Position numbers and translations under genes: made by a program
Shown here: piece by piece, positions 60,011-64,000 of the stretch
Layout: each line of letters begins with the position of its first letter
Position numbering within the stretch: the stretch's first letter is position 1
Notes under the pieces: model-generated
Seen by the model: only the letters and a program-made list of their open reading frames with translations
Databases searched by the model: none
What the model was told of the DNA's origin: nothing
Assembly: GCA_030686995.1 (NCBI GenBank)
Contig: CM060684.1
Coordinates: forward strand, 14,059,897-14,123,896
Reading direction: 5' to 3'
DNA: 64,000 nucleotides
Origin: Artemisia argyi
Lineage: Eukaryota > Streptophyta > Magnoliopsida > Asterales > Asteraceae

Positions 60011-60305
60011 TTCACGAGAGGAACGTTAAAAAAGGCGGGTTGAGCTCATTATAATGTTATTCCCTACTTGTTATCAACTGTTATATTTAAATGTAAAGCT
60101 CCTTGTGATATTTGAATTGTATTATATTTATGTTGAGTTGTTCACACGTGATCAAATTTTCTGAATGTATGTCAAATGCTAAAGATTAATTCTAATAAGT
60201 AAATGTAGAGAAAAAGTTGAAGTGTTAAGTACCTATTCTTGCAATACATGAAGTTAAAATTTTAAAATCGAATTGTTCAAATGCATTGTAATTGTATCAG
60301 ATAAA

Positions 60306-60730
60306 TTATAGTTGAAGTACTTACACAAAAGGTGAAAGAATTAAAGAAACCAAATGAAGAACTTAATGGCATATGATACCAACAAGTGAAAAAAAGTAGT
60401 TAAATGCATTGAATGAATAAGCTGACAAGCAAAATGAATGAACATAAGTATTAATGTTTAATATATGTAATAAAGGAAATATAATAGAAAGTAGTGGTAG
60501 TAAAGAATTAAAAAGTTTTACATGTTATTTTTAAGGTTCAATATGTAATTTTGGTTACAATGAAAAAGCAGGTAAACTAGAGTATCTTTCCCTCTATTCG
60601 TACAAAACTTATTTTTTCGCCTGTAAAGAAAAACGATAAGCGAAAGCATTTTAAGAACAAAAAGCTGTTCCTCTTTGGCAATAAGTGTATAAGCAAAAAA
60701 ATGCAATCTCAAAGCTTATATTGATATACG
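60306..60730. repeat. Copy of the 1748-2110 flank
   Basis: Shares gaattaaagaaaccaaatga and acttattttttcgcctgtaa with 1748-2110 in the same order and strand. Confidence 0.7.
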
Positions 60731-61246
60731 AGTAAATAAAACAAACTTTCATAAACTCATCTAATATGTACATTTTGATGTATTGTCATACCATAAAATC
60801 TAACACATGTTACCATTTTTAATGTGACAACACATTAAAATGTCAATATTAGAACACTTTATGAAAGTTCATCACATTTACTTATATTTTATATAGTTTA
60901 AAAACAGGAATTTCATAAAAATTCGTTACTACTTTTACGGCATAAACTCAATTTATTAGAAGTTAGCGTAGAATTTTTGCTGTAAATTTTTAAAAACTTT
61001 ACACGATACACATAAACTGATTCAAAAAGCATTGAGATTTGAAAATAACATAAACAATACCACCAATTGACCAATATAAAAGCTCCCACCAACTTCACTC
61101 CAATATTAAAACTTGCATTTAAGGCCACATCCACCCATTGCTCCATATATATAATCTTTCATCCTTTTACATATCTTCTTAAAACTATGAAACCCAACCA
61201 TTCCAAATTCATGTGGTGATGATGAACAACATTGTTGGAATGTGTT
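60731..61246. other. Spacer, no gene recognised
   Basis: AT-rich. aagtaaatgtg..-like inverted words near 60780-60870; nothing nameable. Confidence 0.4.
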
Positions 61247-61684
61247 GGTAGCTTATTTTCAGTACTATGAATACCAATATAAAGTGTCACGGCGCATTAG
61301 TGGTAGCTTATATTGCCCATTCGCTGATCATTTTACATATCTTGTTTCTCAGTCATAGCGTAAAGGTAGATTAGCATGGAGACGTTTATTACAGCAGATT
61401 GAGGGGAGGCTTAATGAGTAACCCTTACAACGCAAGGTATAGTTTACTTTTACCTATACAATATAGGTAAAAGTAAACTATACCTTGCGTTGTAAGGATA
61501 ACTCATTAAGCCTCCCCTGAATTTGTTGTAATAAACGTCTGCTTGCTAATCTACCTTTACGCTCAGACCGAGAAACAAGAGATGTAAATTGATCAGGGAC
61601 TGGGCAAGATAAGCTACCACTAATGCGCCGTGAGGCTATACTTATTGGTAACTGCCAGATTATAGCAGTGAATACCAACTACAT
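61247..61684. repeat. Large near-palindrome with exon-like arms
   Basis: Two arms of about 215 bp (61247-61462, 61467-61684) are inverted copies at roughly 85 percent identity, meeting at ctatacaatatag. The right arm, read on the minus strand, is open (61478-61678) and includes RRISGSLSCPVPDQFTSLVS and ERKGRLASRRLLQQIQGRLN, with a donor-like aag|gtatag after LQRK. The left arm on the plus strand reads the same protein with two stops (SQS*RKGRLAWRRLLQQIEG). So an exon was duplicated in inverted orientation. I do not recognise the protein with certainty; RRLL..I/V..R resembles the equivalent exon of NCA2, and an NCA2-like exon follows. Confidence 0.65.
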
Positions 61685-61847
61685 AATGCTCTCATCCTAA
61701 GTTTAGGCCATGTAAATAACACCCTATATATAACTGGAAACTAGTCATACACATGGTCTTAACAATGTTTTCCGTGCCACTTTGTAATTTGGAATATTCT
61801 TCATCAGCTTTAAGTAGAAATTGCCTTCTGTTTGCTTGCAGGGCTAG

Positions 61848-61948
61848 GGTGCTCATAAGGAATATTGGCATGGATTGCTATTTTACACATTGGATCAATT
61901 GTACAAAGCAACTGAGAGCCCAACAAAAGCAACTCATGAATGGGAGAG
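61848..61948 (+). pseudogene. NCA2/DGS1-like exon, second copy
   Basis: Reads GAHKEYWHGLLFYTLDQLYK and ATESPTKATHEWER, aligned with the sixth exon at 26950-27047 (HGLIMCTLDRLYRAAES..KTGEWQ). It ends in gag|ag..gtaatt with the same intron phase. If the first AG (61840-61841) is the acceptor a TAG is included; the second AG (61846-61847) avoids it. A T run (61958-61990) follows in the intron. No other exon of this copy is certain. Confidence 0.65.
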
Positions 61949-61954
61949 GTAATT

Positions 61955-61993
<39 letters not shown>

Positions 61994-62040
61994 CAAGTTA
62001 TTATTTTTTATTTTCTCCGTGTTTCTCCTAATAAAAAGGC

Positions 62041-63290
62041 TTTGACGGAACCCAACCCTATTAATATTCAGGTTAGTCGGTTAGGGTCTATTCAGGGTGG
62101 GTTCATTTAGGTTTGTGGCGACCCGAATATGAGTAATATGATTAAAAAAAATCTGACTAATACTTTTGTTAGAGAAAAATTTTCTTAGTTTTCTACTTTT
62201 AGGTTTGTAAACAAAAGGAAGGGGATCCATTTTCCACAAAACATGGAAAACGCGTTAATTTTTTTCTATTCTCAAGAAAACAAGGGGTTTAAAAGGGAAA
62301 CAAAACAAATGTGTTTTGTAGTTTCCCTTGTTATAGCAGGAAATGCATGTTTTGAGTTTTCTTGAGAATTTGATGGAAACATATAATTTGAACGAAATCT
62401 CTATTTTCCTTGTTTTGTCCAAATATTTTGTGGTAAACAAGGGTGCTTTCCTCTAACTAAAAGTAACCTATAAGTTTGCAGGGATAAGTTACAAAAATTA
62501 TATAAAAAAACCCTTATTTAGGTTAATCAGGTTGACCCGAACCCAAATTATCCAAACGTATTTAACTTAAGCCTATTAACATTCTGGTTAAGCATGTCAA
62601 CCCGAATAATATTACTAACCCAGCAACCCGAACCAAATAGGTTTAATCGGATTGGACTTGGGGTCAGGCCCGGCTTATGGTTTTTTGGCACTTGTATGGG
62701 TGTTAAATACGGTCAAGTTGTTCGGGTTCAGGTCTGCTTGGATTGATGCTAAAAGCCACACCTGAAACCCGACCCTATTAGAATTTGGGTTGGTCGGTTC
62801 AGATTAATCCGGGCCCGATCCTATTAGTTTGCATGGACAAGTTACAAAATTTATATATAGAAAAAAAACCTTAAGATTAGTCAGGTTCACCCGAACCCAA
62901 ATTATATATACGTGTCATTCAGGTTAGGCAGGTTAACCCAAATAAGATTACTAACCCGAATAATTCGACCCGAATAATCCTTATCGGGTTCGGGTCGGGT
63001 TGTCTCTTTTGCTACCCGTACGAGTGTTAATACGGTTGAGTTGGTCGGGTTCCGGTTTATTCAGGTTGAGTGTTAAGGTCTAATTGGGTCGGGTTTATTT
63101 GGGTCTCACCAACCCGAATACGAATAATATGACAAAAAGAATTGGCTAATACTATAAATTTACATCGACAAGTTTTAAAAATTATATAAAAAAGCTTTAT
63201 TCGGGTTAATCGTGTTTGAAAGTATTTAGCCCAACACCTAGCATTTGGGTAATATGGTCAGCCCAAATAAGATTGCTAATCCTAATTACT
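62041..63290 (+). repeat. Tandem repeat, about 330-350 bp period
   Basis: Related blocks start near 62475, 62828 and 63157 (gtttgca.ggaYaagtta.aaaa...ttatata) and carry gttgacccgaacccaaatta, gggtcgggtt and ctaacccgaa words. A partial unit lies at 62041-62110 (ggaacccaaccctattaata..). About three diverged copies. Confidence 0.6.
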
Positions 63291-64000
63291 TTTTTGTTAA
63301 TAGTGTGACAGATGAGATTACCAATTTGGGGTAGAAGCATGAGCAAGTAGCTGACTGGAAGCGTGAGGCAAATGGGATACTTCTCCAATTAAAAGAAAAT
63401 TATGCCTGCCTGCTCCTAAGGACTCACAAGTAGCTCACTGAGAGCATATTCATATTGCAAGTTTAACAAGCATGGGCAAAACTTATATTTTGATTACGTT
63501 AGTCACCCATTGCAATTTTGTCATATTGTGTTGTGGAATTGTATATCTTTTTGAAATCAAGCGGTCAATATGTCAGATTTTGTACTGATAGATAAAACCT
63601 CAGAGTAATTCGGGAGAAGACCCTAAACGAGGCGATGCTTGTGTGTAGTTTTCCCTTTATTTTGTTCCTCGTATCTAGATCGTACAACATCTTACTAATT
63701 ATTAAGTGTTATATTTGCATATAAAGCTATTACATATAAGTTGACTGTGGGATGGTGAATTGGGTTTTTACAACCTCAAAGGTACGAGTTTGAGTCATGT
63801 TGATAGCGTTAAAAGGAATACTTTGTCATATTCGTTTTGTATTTTTACGTTATCATCTCTATATAACTTAACATGCAGTAAATTCACACCAAACCATGAT
63901 CAAACCGCTTAAAACGAAATGATTCACCTATAAATTTTACCTTTTTCCGGTTTTCCCATGCTCCCATAAATTTTACCAGTCATATATCTACCCACTGCTC
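63291..64000. other. Right edge, no gene recognised
   Basis: No exon or bounded element seen up to the end of the window. Confidence 0.4.

Overview
The window looks like nuclear DNA of a flowering plant. It is AT-rich, has intron-bearing gene remnants with GT..AG borders, and carries plant-type transposons (chromodomain Ty3/gypsy, TRIM, L1-type LINEs, CACTA, PIF/Harbinger, hAT, Stowaway, Helitron ends). The flavour of the Harbinger ORF1 proteins and LINE ORF1 tails suggests an asterid, possibly Asteraceae. That is an impression, not something the sequence proves. I see no rRNA, tRNA or organelle gene block and no complete ordinary host gene.

Layout. 1-1506 is the right end of a CACTA element, with the last exon of its transposase-type gene and a clear terminal repeat. 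1.5-5.6 kb is intergenic DNA with a palindrome, a decayed TIR element holding a Helitron 3' end, and a poly(A)-only insertion. 5.6-16.9 kb is a minus-strand Ty3/gypsy chromovirus in tandem form (pol - LTR - truncated gag/pol - LTR). Both pol copies share the same in-frame stop. 16.9-28.5 kb holds host gene debris: part of an unknown multi-exon gene (copy I), a nicalin pseudogene, an intronless ARM/TPR pseudogene on the minus strand, and seven clean exons of an NCA2/DGS1-like gene whose last exon is split by a fresh TRIM. 28.6-36.6 kb is rich in PIF/Harbinger elements, two of them delimited exactly by TIR and TSD. 39.3-43.0 kb is copy II of the unknown gene, with an internal tandem duplication, followed by a casein kinase I pseudogene at 43.8-44.2 kb. 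48.5-51.1 kb holds L1-type LINE pieces, including an ORF1-only element with a perfect 15-bp target duplication. 51.2-57.2 kb is a run of well-bounded elements: hAT, Tourist-like, Stowaway, a 2.66-kb solo LTR and a TIR element. 58.2-59.9 kb is copy III of the unknown gene, then a Harbinger fragment. 61.2-62.0 kb has a large inverted repeat and a second NCA2/DGS1-like exon. 62.0-63.3 kb is a tandem repeat.

How it fits together. The same pieces recur in several places: the unknown gene three times, the NCA2/DGS1-like penultimate exon twice, and the 1.5-2.1 kb flank at 46.4 and 60.3 kb. This points to local segmental duplication followed by decay and transposon insertion. The paralogous copies give natural empty sites that date and delimit several insertions. 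Function is most plausible for the small two-gene Harbinger element at 31.7-33.4 kb, and possibly for parts of the unknown gene (copy II).
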